Shown piece by piece: positions 45,590 through 57,212 of a stretch of DNA of 64,000 bases. The translations under genes were made by a program, and so were the position numbers. Under the pieces are notes generated by a model. It saw nothing but the letters and a program-made list of their open reading frames with translations. It searched no databases and had not been told where the DNA came from. Origin of the DNA: Austropuccinia psidii (lineage: Eukaryota; Basidiomycota; Pucciniomycetes; Pucciniales; Sphaerophragmiaceae); assembly GCA_023105745.1 (NCBI GenBank), contig JALGQZ010000001.1, positions 63,003,437 through 63,067,436 on the forward strand, given 5' to 3'. How positions within the stretch are numbered: position 1 is the stretch's first letter; each line of letters opens with the position of its first letter.

Positions 45590-46270
45590 TCAAGGAGGTG
45601 GAATCTCCCTTCATCATATGCCTTCTTCCATATTTAAACTAATTTTGATGAAATTGATGGGTCTTTGTGGTCTTTCATTAGAAGTTGGCTTAAGATATGG
45701 CAATTGTTATCTATTTTATAGCTTTCTTTAGCTTGGTTAAAGAGTTCTGTGCCAATTTCTGTGACACATATCACTTCTATATGGTGCTCCTCCTGTGGTA
45801 CCCATGCTGGATTTTCAGGAGTATTTGCTAGAGCCCATCTGCTAAGACCATCTGCATTCTTATGAATATTACCAGATTTATGAACAATAGTCATATTTCC
45901 TCTATATACTTGGATAGCAATTTGCCATCTCAGCATATGTCTATTTGGAGCTTTAATATTTAATAGAGATTTTACAGCATTACAGTCTGTAATCACATCA
46001 AATACTGTTCCATCCAAGTAATAGTGTAATTTTTCTAAAGCCCACACTAATCATAGGCATTCCATTTGGCTTGCTCCATATCTTGCCTCTGCTGGCTTTA
46101 TCTGTCTTGAAATAAAACAAATTGGTGCTTCCACTGGTTTATCATTAATGATTTGTGTCTGGTGTAGTGCAGCACCTAGTCCTTCTCCACAAGCATCAAT
46201 GTATGATTTAAAGGGTAGTTTCCAATCTGAAATTAGAAGAAATTGGGCATTTGTTAAGGAATGTATCAAT
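45590..46270 (-). pseudogene. Element C RNase H, broken
   Basis: Two frames, 46051-46269 and 45634-46047. The first contains [20 protein letters not shown] (first acid) and ASQMECL (second acid), then a stop. The second contains [21 protein letters not shown] (third acid) and [12 protein letters not shown]. All three catalytic residues survive, but the stop between the frames splits the domain. Confidence 0.85.
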
Positions 46271-46287
46271 TCTTCATATGCTTTGAC

Positions 46288-47253
46288 TCATTCTTCAGTC
46301 ATTTCATAGACTGTTTGTTGGTCACAGAGTTTATACAATGACTTAGCAATTCTTGCAAAATATTTTATATGCTGTCTGTAATAACCATCAAATCCTAGAA
46401 ATGATTGAATTTCTTTCTTTGTTTGGGGCATTGGTTTCAATAGTACTTCTGCTACTTTGTTTTTGTCTATGCCCAGACTTAGTCCAGATACAACATGTCC
46501 TAGTGCTTTCAGTTCACTGTATGCAAAATGGCACTTTTTCAGAGATATTTTCATGCTTACTTGGACTATTTTTTGCAAGACTCTTTCTAGTCTTGATAGG
46601 TGATTGTCCCAAGTCTCTGAGCAAACTATGATATCATCAATATAAATAATCAGCCATCCTTCTGATAATCCTTCAGGAAATATGGTATTCATCATCCTCT
46701 GGTAGTGGGATGGCGCATTTTTTATACCAAATGGCATCCTGAGATATTCAACAATTCCACAGTGGACTATTATCCTTAGTAGTCTCTTGGCATTGTCTGT
46801 TAAGACATTTTGATGAAAACCCTCTAGAGAATCCATGGCTGTTAATAACTTAGACTGAGATAATTGTGTTAATGTCTCATGGATTCTGGGTATTGGATAT
46901 CTGTCAGGGATAGTATAGGTGTTCAGAGCTCTAAATTCTCCTACCATCCTTGATTTTCCATTATGCCAGGTTATAATGACAGGTGTAGCTACCTCTACCT
47001 GTTCATTATGTCCTACTTTCCTTAGTAGTCCAAGGTCCATTAGTTCTTTAATGTGTACCTCTAAAGCTTCTCTATCTCTTGGGCTGGCTGGATAAGCTTG
47101 TCTTCTTAATAGAGGTGGATAAGGTTTCTCTACATTAAGAATTATGTCTACCTCATGTCCAATTATGTCACCTAGTGGTTCTTTGTCAGTTGCAAAGGCA
47201 TTTTTATATTTAAATAAGAGGTCAATCAATTTTTCTTTCATTTTTACTGTCAA
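46288..47253 (-). pseudogene. Element C reverse transcriptase, open segment
   Basis: The longest surviving part of this polyprotein: 321 codons from [20 protein letters not shown] through [48 protein letters not shown] and the intact catalytic [11 protein letters not shown], to [14 protein letters not shown]. It is almost collinear with the RT of element D. The start methionine is internal to a polyprotein, so this is a fragment between stops and not a separate gene. Confidence 0.85.
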
Positions 47254-47396
47254 TTCATGATTAAATTCTCCCTCTTTTAGCTGTTCAGTTTTAAAAAATC
47301 CATTTCTGGGCTTTTTTCTTCATTCTCGACAACTGGTATTTGTCTTTTATTTTTAAGAAAGCCAAATGTTTGTCTTTTATTGTCACCTATGGTAAA

Positions 47397-47801
47397 TCAT
47401 ATATCCTTTTGGTTAGAGATATCTATGCCATAAAGTGATAAGTAGTCATTTCCAAGTATAAAATGATTACTAGTAAAGTTTTCCATTACCACAAACTCCA
47501 CTTTAATTCTGACACATTGTGAAGGGTAAGGAAAAATGAGTGTTAAGTCAATTATTCCAAGGGGCTTCATGCTCTCACTTGCACTACTAAATTTGACACC
47601 TTGTATTGGTATAAGCTTTTCTTGCCAATCTGGGAAAATTGTTTTTAAATAACTTTTACCCACACAGGTGCAATATGCTCCCGTATCAAAGCTTGCGTTT
47701 GCCTCTTTGTTATTAACCATGACAATACTTATACTTGATTTTCCAGCTGTATATCCCATTCCTTTTGCAGGTTTGGTTCTATACAGTTTGGAATCTTGCA
47801 C
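47397..47801 (-). pseudogene. Element C aspartic protease, open segment
   Basis: 134 codons with GMGYTAGKSSISIV, SFDTGAYCTCVGKSYL (active-site Asp-Thr-Gly) and [16 protein letters not shown]. Element D has Asp-Pro-Gly at the active site, so this older copy shows the more usual residue. A stop directly after NQKDI separates it from RT. Confidence 0.85.
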
Positions 47802-47999
47802 ATTTGTCAGGTTTGTGTCAGATGTTCCAACTTGTGGTAAATTTTAGTTAACATCTAGTACTTCATAAATAATATCAATATTATTAATTTGTGCATTAAT
47901 TATATTAATTCCATCACTTTCAGAAGTTTCTGACTCTTCTGTCTCATTTTCAGAGTCAGATTCTTCTTCTTTGTTATTGTGGTTTTCTGTTTCCACAAT

Positions 48000-49450
48000 T
48001 TCATTGATTTTTGCCTTCTTGAGGCAGTTATTGGCTAAGTGTTCAATACCTCCACATTTATGTCATTTTCTTTGCTCATTATTGTTAGATGTATTGGGCT
48101 TGAAAGCTTCTTTTGATTTATCTTTTTTTACAAATGGCTTATTTGGACTTTTGATGTCCAATTTTTTCCAAGTTCTGCCAGTTTTTTTCCTCGTCACTAT
48201 GTCTTCTAGTGCATTGATATACTCTTCTGTGTAGCATGGCTCTATACACCTGCTTCTTAGGGAAGGTTCTAGCTCTCCTCCACATTTCTTAAGTATTTTC
48301 ATATGCACCATCTTTTGTGACATTTCTGGGTACAGTGCATTTAGTCTTTCAACTTGTTTTAAGAACCAAGTTAAAGGTTTGTCTTTGTCTGGGTCAAAGA
48401 AAGAATTTCAAATGCATTTTCTATTTTGTACCTCCAGGCATCATTAGCCCACTCAGTGATTATTTCTTGTTTCCACAAAGACCAGGTATTTTTGCCATTT
48501 GTTTGTCTTATATCATAATACCATCTTTTTGCAGATTTCTCAAACAGTGAGTGTAATCTTGCAGTGATCAATTCATCTGGTATGGCATAATCTTCTTGTA
48601 ACATGTCAATTGTTTTAATAAATGACATATGGTCATATTCTTCTTCTCCTGTGAATGTTTGCCATTCTTTTAATTGAGGTGCTTCCTTCATTAAGACTTG
48701 GTTATTTTCTTGGTGACTTAAGTCTGTTATGAATGTATTTGTTAATTCCTCTTTTGGTTTAACAGGGCTTTTTATGTGAGAAAATGGAGTTGATAACTCT
48801 GGCATATTTGAGTTAGCCTCATCAATTGTATCCATTTTTTCAGTGATAAGCCTTATTTCACTTTGAATATCATCTTTAAGATGCATTCTTGCTTCAGCAC
48901 TTTTTCCCACATGGTCTAAAAGTAATTTCTGGTGTGATGAAGTCCTTTCTTCAAATTTTTCTACCGAAATACTTAATTTGTTTAATTTTTCTGTAAGATT
49001 ATCAATACTCACATCATAATTGATTGTCAAAGCTTTATCTTTGATATCCTTTATGTATTTATACAATTCTTGTTGTCCTTGTATCAATTTTTGAGTATTA
49101 TCAATTAAAACTTTTGGTTTATTATTTTCAACCATATATTTAATCTTATCAATTTCTTTTTTATTTTTTACAACAAGTTTTGTCAAAGATGATAAGCTAT
49201 TATTTATTTCTTGTAAAGATAATAAGCTATTTTTAATGTCTTTAAGAGTTAAAATACTTTTTTCAATCTCTGTTAAAGTATTTACAACATCAGGAGATAA
49301 GGTTATTTCTTTGGGAAATGGGGTTGTCTCATTCTTTGCTCCTCTTTGTTTTTGAATTCCATCAAAGTTCTGGCCATTTTGAAGACATTGTCCATGGCAT
49401 CTTTTTGGATCTTTGAGATCATGTAGCTTGGGGAATATGGTTTCCTCCAA
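48000..49450 (-). pseudogene. Element C gag (capsid, knuckle), frameshifted
   Basis: The frame 48371-49450 begins with a coiled-coil-like linker (repeats of LLSLQEINNSLSSL type) and continues into the capsid: LKEWQTFTGEEEYDHMSFI and WANDAWRYKIENAFE. A single-base frameshift near 48405 moves the rest into the frame 48063-48323 (SQKMVHMKILKKCGGELEP). The zinc knuckle follows as HKCGGIEHLANNC, with its first cysteine codon changed to a stop at about 48061. Gag would coat the RNA in cytoplasmic particles; this copy cannot. Confidence 0.82.
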
Positions 49451-50207
49451 TTCTTTTTCTTGTTATTCTTCCCCTCTTGGGGAGGCTGGTTGGCTTGATG
49501 TTTGCTGGTAGAAGCTACTGGGGCTTCTTCCTTGCTTTCCTCCCTCTTTTTGGAGTGGTACTCCTTGATCTTTTTGATTTGAGGCTTGGATGACAGTGGA
49601 TTCCATCCATTGGAGTATGCCACTATCTCCTCCTCTGTGAGGAACCTTTTGAGGATGTTCCAGGAGCTCATCACTCCTTTGTGTATTTGAGGCAACATTT
49701 CCCAGTCCTTGTCCTTGTACACTATGTAGTACTGCTTGTACTGGCTCATGTAGATGTCTATCGGAGCCCTCCAAATGTGATTTGTACCTGTTTGAGTTAC
49801 TCATACTTAGTTCTAACTCCTGTTCAGATATCATGGGCATTTCTGGGACTTGCCTTTGGGATAAGGCACTTTCTTTTGTGGATTCTGTTCCACTGCGGAT
49901 ATTGCCCTTTCTTTTCCCTTTTGATTAATCAATTCTACCTCTGAGTCCAGCTCCATCTGATTGAATGGAGTATTGAAAGCCTCTTCTGGTATTCATGATT
50001 TAAGAAAGAGGAAATAAGAGGATTTCAGGACAACAATTCTTTATATGGCAATTTATCAATGAGGTACTCACCTTCAGAGTCCTGGAAAGTCTAATTTTAT
50101 AGCTTTCTTTTTCTTAAGAACAATTGGTGTTGGAGAGCTTGGACAAGTTTCTTCTACCAATCTTTCAACAGTGGCTTGGTTGCTTTCTGTTGTATTATCT
50201 TCAAACA
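49303..50207 (-). pseudogene. Element C ORF1 (spliced, one frameshift)
   Basis: Inferred exons on the minus strand are 50207-50072, 49985-49854 and 49787-49303. Introns are GTGAGT...ACCAG and GCAAGT...AAACAG (66 nt, a GC-AG intron). Joining exons 2 and 3 reads ELINQKGKERAISAVEQNPQ...PYPKG, then TNHIWRAPIDIYMSQYKQYY and on to IQKDAMDNVFKMARTLMEF. This aligns with ORF1 of element D, including the DIY motif, NGWNPL, PVAS and the C-terminal helix. Intron positions and phase 1 agree. Relative to B, a 14-nt deletion near the end of exon 1 (GGACTCTGAAG) shifts the frame, so this copy is dead. Element B repeats both donors. Confidence 0.65.
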
Positions 50208-50672
50208 CTAAAAAGGCCAAATAAATATAAGTCTTTTATATAAGAAGCTTTCTTTTTTGGTAACATATGGCAATTTTCCACATAAAATTGCTTTTATATC
50301 TTTTAAAAAATGAAATGAATAAAGAAATGAATAAAAATAACTTTGTTTATTGGTTTTTGATATTTCTTTATTATTTTTTATGTTTTTATTTTTGAAGAAT
50401 AAAAATGAATATGATTCTTTTTATGAAATTAATTTATAATATAAGATTATTTTTAATTTATAAATATCTTTTTAATCACTAGAGTCACTCAAAGAAAGTT
50501 CTTGCAAGTCTAAGGATGTGAAAAACCACATTTAAGACAGTACAATTGCTTTCCAAATGCCTCAATAGCTTTTAAAATCAATAAATATCAAATTATTATA
50601 TAATTTTATGATTATAATTATAATTTATTATTGAATAAGCCCAACTACAATCTTTTTGAAGGTCTTTTAAAG
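50208..50672 (-). other. Element C leader
   Basis: Between ORF1 and the primer-binding block. It contains TATAAAAG at 50291-50298 (minus), also found at the equivalent place in element B, and a segment GGGCTTATTCAATAATA shared with B's leader near 18450. No coding capacity. Confidence 0.5.
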
Positions 50673-50697
50673 TAAATATCATGGCCAGGCCCCCAAA
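50673..50697 (-). promoter_or_regulatory. Element C primer-binding block
   Basis: The minus strand reads TTTGGGGGCCTGGCCATGAT next to the 5' LTR, matching D except at a few positions. It is presumed to bind a tRNA primer. Confidence 0.65.
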
Positions 50698-52661
50698 TGT
50701 AAGGTTTGACTATGAAACAATATGTAAAAATTACTAATATTTTACTTATTGTACTATTAATGTCCTTATGAATAAAATAAATAAGATATAAAATAATTAT
50801 AATAATGAAGAATTATTATAATTATGGCGTAAAAATAATTATATCATTAAATAAATATAATAATATAATTGATATTAAAAAAAATATAATAAATAAATAT
50901 ATTAATATAAGATAATTAATATATTTAAAAGCACTTTATTATTGTTACCAAGAAATAATAAAGGCATAAAAAATTGTTTTTCATCAATAAAAAACAATTA
51001 ATAACAATAATATTACTAATATTAAAGTTATAAATTAATATAAATACTATTTATATTAATTAAAGAATTATTAAAGTAATAATAGAGAGAGAATTATTAT
51101 AATAAGAAGAAATAACCTACTTTTAATACTTAATATAATAATTTTGAATTATTTTATGCCAAATGATAGAAATACAGCTTTTTTAAATTGTATTTGCAAT
51201 AAGAATTAAGAGAAATTACAGTTTATCTTGATTTCACGCATATTTGAGGTTTTTGTGAGAATTTTAAACAAAACAATTAACTAATTGAAGTAATCACATC
51301 AAGAATTATGATTATAATAAGTATGAGCTTTGGTCTTTAATAATATAAGAGCTTTCTATATAAAGAATAAAGAAATTACCTTTTTGTTTTAATTATTTAG
51401 TGTTTTGTAAGTGTCTGAGGGGAAAATAGAATAAAAAGAGCTCTATTTATAGTAAATAACCCCCTTCTAGATTCTAACAGGCTTCTAGTAGACGTGTACT
51501 GATGGTTTCTATTAGAATTTATCAATATTTCAAGGTTTAGTGATGATTACATCATGATCAAACCATCTTACCTCATTATTACGCCATTCTTTAGAGTTAT
51601 CACTGTAACTCTAAGTTTGATGACATAATAGGCTTGTCAGAAGCCTAAACTTTGTCGATTTTATTAGTATTCATCAGTTCTATCACTCATATGACTGTTA
51701 AACTTAAACTAAGATTACAGTGAGTGATCATGAATGATCAAATTTAAGCTTAAGCTTTGATCATTAATAACTTTTAAGTTATACATGCTACAGCTATTCT
51801 GAGAGAGGATTCTCATAGCTTGGAATGTCTCCAATAGACTTACAAGAGAATCTCATTATAACAGCAAAAATCTATTTTTGATGATTTTTCTTGTAACTCA
51901 TCTTTTCTGTTGAAATTTAATATTTTAAACTTCAAACCATGATTTCAAGGGGTTATACCTTGAATATTGTAATAAACATTACATCATTCTTATCAAATGA
52001 ACTAGTAGAATCTAACTGTCTACTTACTTTTAAGTTTGGACCACTTTTACAACAAAGTGGTCAACAGCTCTATTGATTTTATTCAATAATCCCTTACAAG
52101 TTTTAACCTTGTTTATAACTTGTAAAATAAAGTTCATATTTGTATTCTTACAGTAATTACATGGTGACTTTACTTTTGGTTTATCTCGCTACCTTGTATA
52201 TTTCAAGAGATATTAGCTAAAAACCATTAATATATGTGTTGACCAAAAAAGTGCATATATTCAGCTTAATTCCTTAAGTATTGACTTTAGAGATTGGCTT
52301 TATAATTGTTTTATGTGTAGAGCATTATGGAGAATTCAATAGTACAATTTCTTTTACATTTTTCTTCATTGGTGTCTGAGATAAATGAGGTTTTGTACCT
52401 TTTTTAAGGTATTATTACTTATACTTCAGTAATTATTGACTTTTCAGATATGCCATAAAAATGACATATGTGTATTTTACCATGAGGAATATAATGGCTT
52501 ACTTTGTTTCACATGCTTATTCATTAGAATCTGAGTTAATTTGGATTTTGTACTTATTTATGGTATTTTACTAATTTTTGAGATAATTATCATAAGTATA
52601 ATTATTACAGAGATTTTGCTCTGACCTTTTTGGATATGTGGTCATATCTCACAGGCTCACA
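50698..52661 (-). repeat. Element C 5' LTR
   Basis: 1964 bp with the same ends as the 3' LTR at 42137-44099. It differs from it by scattered substitutions and small indels, for example an AT-rich insertion near 50870. Confidence 0.92.
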
Positions 52662-52666
52662 AAAGA

Positions 52667-53349
52667 GATATTTAGAATTAATTCCAATTCTTTTTGAAAC
52701 AATTACAAATTTGGCTTTAGGGCCAGGAATTATCTTTTCAAATTTTTAAAGCTGAAAAAAACTTTTCTCTTCTTTTATTTAATTTTTTTTCAATCCATTT
52801 TCTTCCATAGAAAATCACTTTTTGTTAACTTTTTTATATTTTTTTTTGAAAAAAAATCGCTGTTTAAATTTTCTTTCTTTCTTAAAATAATCAAAAAGAA
52901 TTAATTTTGTTTTCTTTTCAAAAAAATGTCATTATGATCCATTTTATTTGCTTTATTTATCATTATTTAAAAATTAATTAATCAATAATTCTTGTTTTAT
53001 ATTTATTGAGCTCAATAATGATGAATGATAATGATATCAATGATGAAATTTGAAAATCATTTTCTATTTAATTAATATTATGAATGATTATGATAAAATA
53101 ATAAATTTAGGTTCTGTATAGTGATCTTGTTCCAATTATCAATAAGAAAGAAGATCTTCAAAAACTTACTTTTCCATTGGGCTCATTTAGTTGTCTCCTT
53201 TTCCAAACAATAAAGTAAGTTTCTAAAAAAACTATAGTGTTCTTGTTAAGCCTTACTTAGATTACTTCCAAAAAACCTCCCACTCCTACAAAAATCAATT
53301 ACTATTTCTTCAAAAAATTTCAACAATAAGCTGTCTGTTTTCTAACATG
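52667..53349. other. Unassigned sequence
   Basis: About 0.7 kb of very AT-rich DNA between element C and the next LTR remnant. Nothing recognised. Confidence 0.45.
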
Positions 53350-54847
53350 AAACCATAGATTTTGTATTTTGAAAATTTTGATCAGGTGCTATAATGAGAG
53401 AACCAGTTATTGATTGCATCTCAAGACAGTGTCTATGATTTTTTTATAATGATTGAGAAAATTCCTTCCTTTTTTTGGTGTGATTGTTTCTTTTATAGCA
53501 TTATAAATATGTGAAAATAGATTAAAACATATTTTTGGTTTGTTTGAGTGAAAAATAAATTCAATTGGATTCAAAAATGACTAATATGGTGGAAGAAATT
53601 TATTTTTTTCCATTTGAATATCAAAGCCCCTTTTTGACTTCCTCAAGCCTCTTCCCTCAATTTATAGGACCATTTTCCATAATAATCAATTTTTTGGTAA
53701 GTTTGCATCAAGAAAAACTGAAAATGAAATTAAATTCATCTGCTATTACTCCTTTGGCCATTATAACCTTTGAGCTTCAAATACAATCGTAGTAAAAGCC
53801 CTCTTAAGAGGTTTCTTAAATGAAGTTTACTGTCTTTAAATTTGGTTCCAGGCTTAAAATAGCTGTTTGGCCTAAAAAAATCAAGATTTTTCAAATTCAA
53901 ATCATGCGAAGGAAAGAAATCACCACTTTAAAGGTGTGAATCCAAAACTTCTCCTTGAGTGGAGTTTGAAACCTGATTAATTGAAAAATATCGTTTAATT
54001 GAGGTTTAGACCTCTTTTTTTCATTAAATTAGCATTTTTAGACAGCAAGTCTGGCTTGTCACATCTATATGTAATAGGTTTAGCTTTCTTTCAATTAATA
54101 TACCTATTGCTTAATATATTTCTGGTTTATTTCTGTAAAAATTGTAAATTAAATGTGTCTTGAATAAGCTCCCTCATTTCTTCTTAATTTAAAGTACATT
54201 TTTTTAATAGAATACAGGAGCCCAGTTCTCATTCAATTTGATATCTAAAAGCTTGAAGCTGACCTCATTTGCATCAAAAAAAATAAATAATTGAGTCACA
54301 GAACCTTTTAATGATAGCTATACCAGAAGTAATATGATTTATTATTACTTTTAGCACTCCAAATATAGGGCCAGAGATTCTTGGGGAGTCTGTAACCCAC
54401 TGAGAAAAAATTACTTTCCCACTTCAAATTTGATCTCTACAATATATTTTCATTTAATCCATACAGTTTTATCACAGAGTGAATACCAAATCTTCAATTC
54501 AATGGAGATTTGTAGTTACACAGCTTTCAAATAGCATACCTTGTATGTAAATTAAAGTTCATTTATTTAACACACAAAAAGTAGAAATTAATATACTTCC
54601 ATTCCTCATACCCACCAAGATACACACTACACCTAATTCTTTCAAAAAAATTGTGGTTCAAACCACATGTGGTAAAAATTATATTAATTTTTTTAGCTTT
54701 CAAATCTTAATACTATAGGTCTTAATACCTTAATTGATTCTTATTTTGATCTGAGTTCCTGAGATTTCATACATAGGTAACCCATGGAATCACTAAATGA
54801 GTGATAAAGTGGTTCAATGGAGCTTATATTTTCTTGCTGACAAAAAA
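53350..54847 (-). repeat. Decayed D-like LTR, left part
   Basis: From about 54470 to 54847 the order of blocks follows the solo LTR at 13560-13930: CAATTCAAT, TTCCATTCCTCATA (TTCAATTCCTCATA there), ACACTACACCT (ACACAACACCT), and ACCACATGTGGT (ACCGCATGTGGT). Further left the match is faint (near 53846-53960) and the start is an estimate from LTR length. The remainder of the LTR appears right of MULE copy 4. Confidence 0.55.
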
Positions 54848-55384
54848 AGGGTGCTATTAAAAGCACATGAGGAATTCCCCAGCACCCTTTTCAATTAAAA
54901 AAACAAGGAAACATTTATTGGGAAAAAGCATGCCAAAGCTCCTTCAAAAAAAAATTTCCCAAGAAAACCTCCTCACACATTTTTTTAAAATTATTCCCTC
55001 ACATACTCTTACAAAGAAAACCCAAAAAAAACATGCCAAAATATTTTCCCCAAAAAAATTCCTTTTCCCAAAGTCCCATTCCAAACCAATTTTATCAAAT
55101 CTTTTCAAACCATTTTTTCTTTATTTTACCCAAAAGAACCAATTCTTTTCTAAAAACAACCTTCCTTCAAAAATTCATCCACCTCTTCTTACTTCACCCA
55201 TAACCCTAATTGCCTTTTTTACTTTCCCCCTTCATTTACCCATAACCTTCCACCCATTTTGTTTCATTTTTAATATATTTCACCCCTGTTTTTTATATTT
55301 CAAAAGGCCTTTCCTCATCCTATGGATCTCAAATTCCACCTTTTCACATTTGCTTAATTTATTCAGCTTATTCCATGAAAAAGG

Positions 55385-55556
55385 TGAATTTCAGACCGTT
55401 GAGCTTCTTTGGAACAGTTTGAATAATGTTTCCAGGGAACAGGAGTATGCTGTGTCCATCTTGAGATACAATATGAACCACAATGAAATAAGAATAGGCT
55501 GTGATAGGTATGGGATCCCAAATTTCCACAAGCCCTCTTTTAAAATACTCACTTAA
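55385..55556 (+). pseudogene. MULE copy 4 N-terminal DNA-binding segment
   Basis: FQTVELLWNSLNNV followed by SREQEYAVSILRYNMN and EIRIGCDRYGIPN. This resembles the FAR1/Mutator N-terminal zinc-type DNA-binding region, in which such a stretch ends with CDRGG-like residues. The upstream part of the long open frame (from 54867) is a C-rich leader translated by chance. The segment is missing from copy 3. Confidence 0.55.
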
Positions 55557-55659
55557 AGAAAGCTTGTATTTAATTTTGAGCTTTATGCAAGCAAATATTC
55601 AAAGAGTACTACCTGGACTCTTCAAGTCTAAGAATTCTTGACAAAGTAATAATGCCACT

Positions 55660-57212
55660 GAAAATATCATGGCACTTCCTGCTTTCAGAAAGCTCAATGA
55701 GAAATAGACATCCCAAATCTCTCAGATTTCTGAATCACTTCTCATACCATGTCAAATTAAGGCCCAATTTTTCAGCCAGGGGGAGCCTGAAAGGCCTGTA
55801 ATACTTCAAGATATTTACAGCCAAGTCAATAAAATAAAAAAGGAAAAACATCAAGGCAGAAGGCCCTTTAATACTCTTATCAAAACTCTCAATCCATTAA
55901 ATTTTGTGTGGTCCTCTTCAAAGACACAGAGGGACACATAACCTCATTGTTGTTACCTCACCCCCTTTCCATAAAAGGCATTCAAGGCTTCCTTCATATG
56001 ATTCTTATGGACTTGAATTATAAAAAAAAGTACAAAATGCCACTTTTTCATATTTTTGGATTAAGCCCAACCAATAAGACCTTTTCTAGATATTTTCATT
56101 ATATAAAGGATGAAACTTAATTCTCCTATAATTTTTTATTGCATCAATATATGAAAAAGGTCCTCAAAATACCAATATTGTTCTCCCTCAAGCTTTTGTT
56201 ATTGATAGGTATTTAGACTTGAAAAATTCTCTTTAGAAACTCTTCCCAGAATCAAAAGTAATTTTATAATTTTAGCTAATCAATAAAGATGCATCTTCCC
56301 TTTACATGAAGAAAATTGGCCATGGGACTGTTTCTTAAAATTTCTACAAGCCATTGGTATCAAGTAGCTCACCTTGAATTTTCACTTTTTTTCAAATTAA
56401 TGTTTCTATTGATGCATTTTGAACTTATTTCTCAGGTTATATATTCATTGAATGAAAAATACTTAAAAGAAAATTTGCAGAATCTTTAAATAAAAAAAAC
56501 CTGAAATAGTTCAATATTGGAAAGAAAATTGGCTTCCTATAAAGGAGTATTAAATCTCTTCCTGGTCCAGCAGCCATTGTCACCTTGGGTGGGATCCTCC
56601 TCAAGAGCTGAAGATGCCCATGCAATGGTTAAGAATTGCCTTCAAATGTCCACTGGTACTCTAATGGAGGTTATGAGAGCCCTTCACATTAACCTCAATA
56701 AAGGATTTATTTAGATAATCAACAGAATCTCCAGAGAAATTATTTTCAATTTAAATAATCTCCCACCTCACATCTGCTCTCTAAAAGGCAAGGTGTCTCA
56801 TTATGCATTTCAGACGGCCCTTGAAGATTCCCCTCCAATTAAAAATTCGCCAAATAATACAGAAGCTCTCAAGGGATACTTTAAAATAAAAATAAACAAC
56901 AGGAATTTCAAAAGAACAAAAAGCTTCAGCTATCAGAATTCTACTAACAGGGGAATTCAAGCTTACCTCTCAGTATTTCTTATCCTAAAGCTCTCAGTAT
57001 TTTTAACATTCACTTATTTCCTTTGCTATATTCTTCTCAGAATGGCTATCAAGGAGATGATAAAATCTTTGAGAAAGAAAGAATGGATAATAAAATTCAG
57101 GGAAAAAAATATCTGGATATATTTGGAAAGACTTGTTTCAAAGAATACTGGCATAAATAACCAAAATTTCCCAACATTTTTTAAATGGTTTAACTGGAAA
57201 GGTAACTTTTGA
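55660..57212 (+). pseudogene. MULE copy 4 transposase catalytic remnant
   Basis: Block by block equivalent of copy 3. A frame at 55908-56120 contains PLFHIFGLSPTNKTF. The frame 56517-56714 contains SRAEDAHAMVKNCLQMSTGTLMEVM, where copy 3 has SIVEGAHARVKRW, so the acidic residue of the third catalytic position may remain as part of AEDAH. The region around the first aspartate reads LMDLNYKKKYK. A frame at 56793-57212 covers the C-terminal part. Frequent stops separate the blocks. Confidence 0.7.

Larger units (their letters stand above)
42137..52661 (-). mobile_element. LTR retrotransposon C, complete ends, decayed coding
   Basis: A 10.5-kb Ty3/gypsy element on the minus strand with two LTRs of 1963 and 1964 bp. 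Flanks are AAAAA (42132-42136) and AAAGA (52662-52666), a one-mismatch candidate target duplication. All domains of element D are present in the same order, but several stops, one frameshift in gag and a changed integrase residue disable it. The two LTRs differ at about one site in fifteen in the stretches I compared, so it is much older than D. It is closest in sequence to element B. Confidence 0.93.

Noticed and set aside
54867..55384. N-terminal half of a 229-codon frame at the start of MULE copy 4
   Set aside because: Low-complexity K, P, F, S-rich translation of a C- and T-rich leader; only the part from about 55385 matches transposase.
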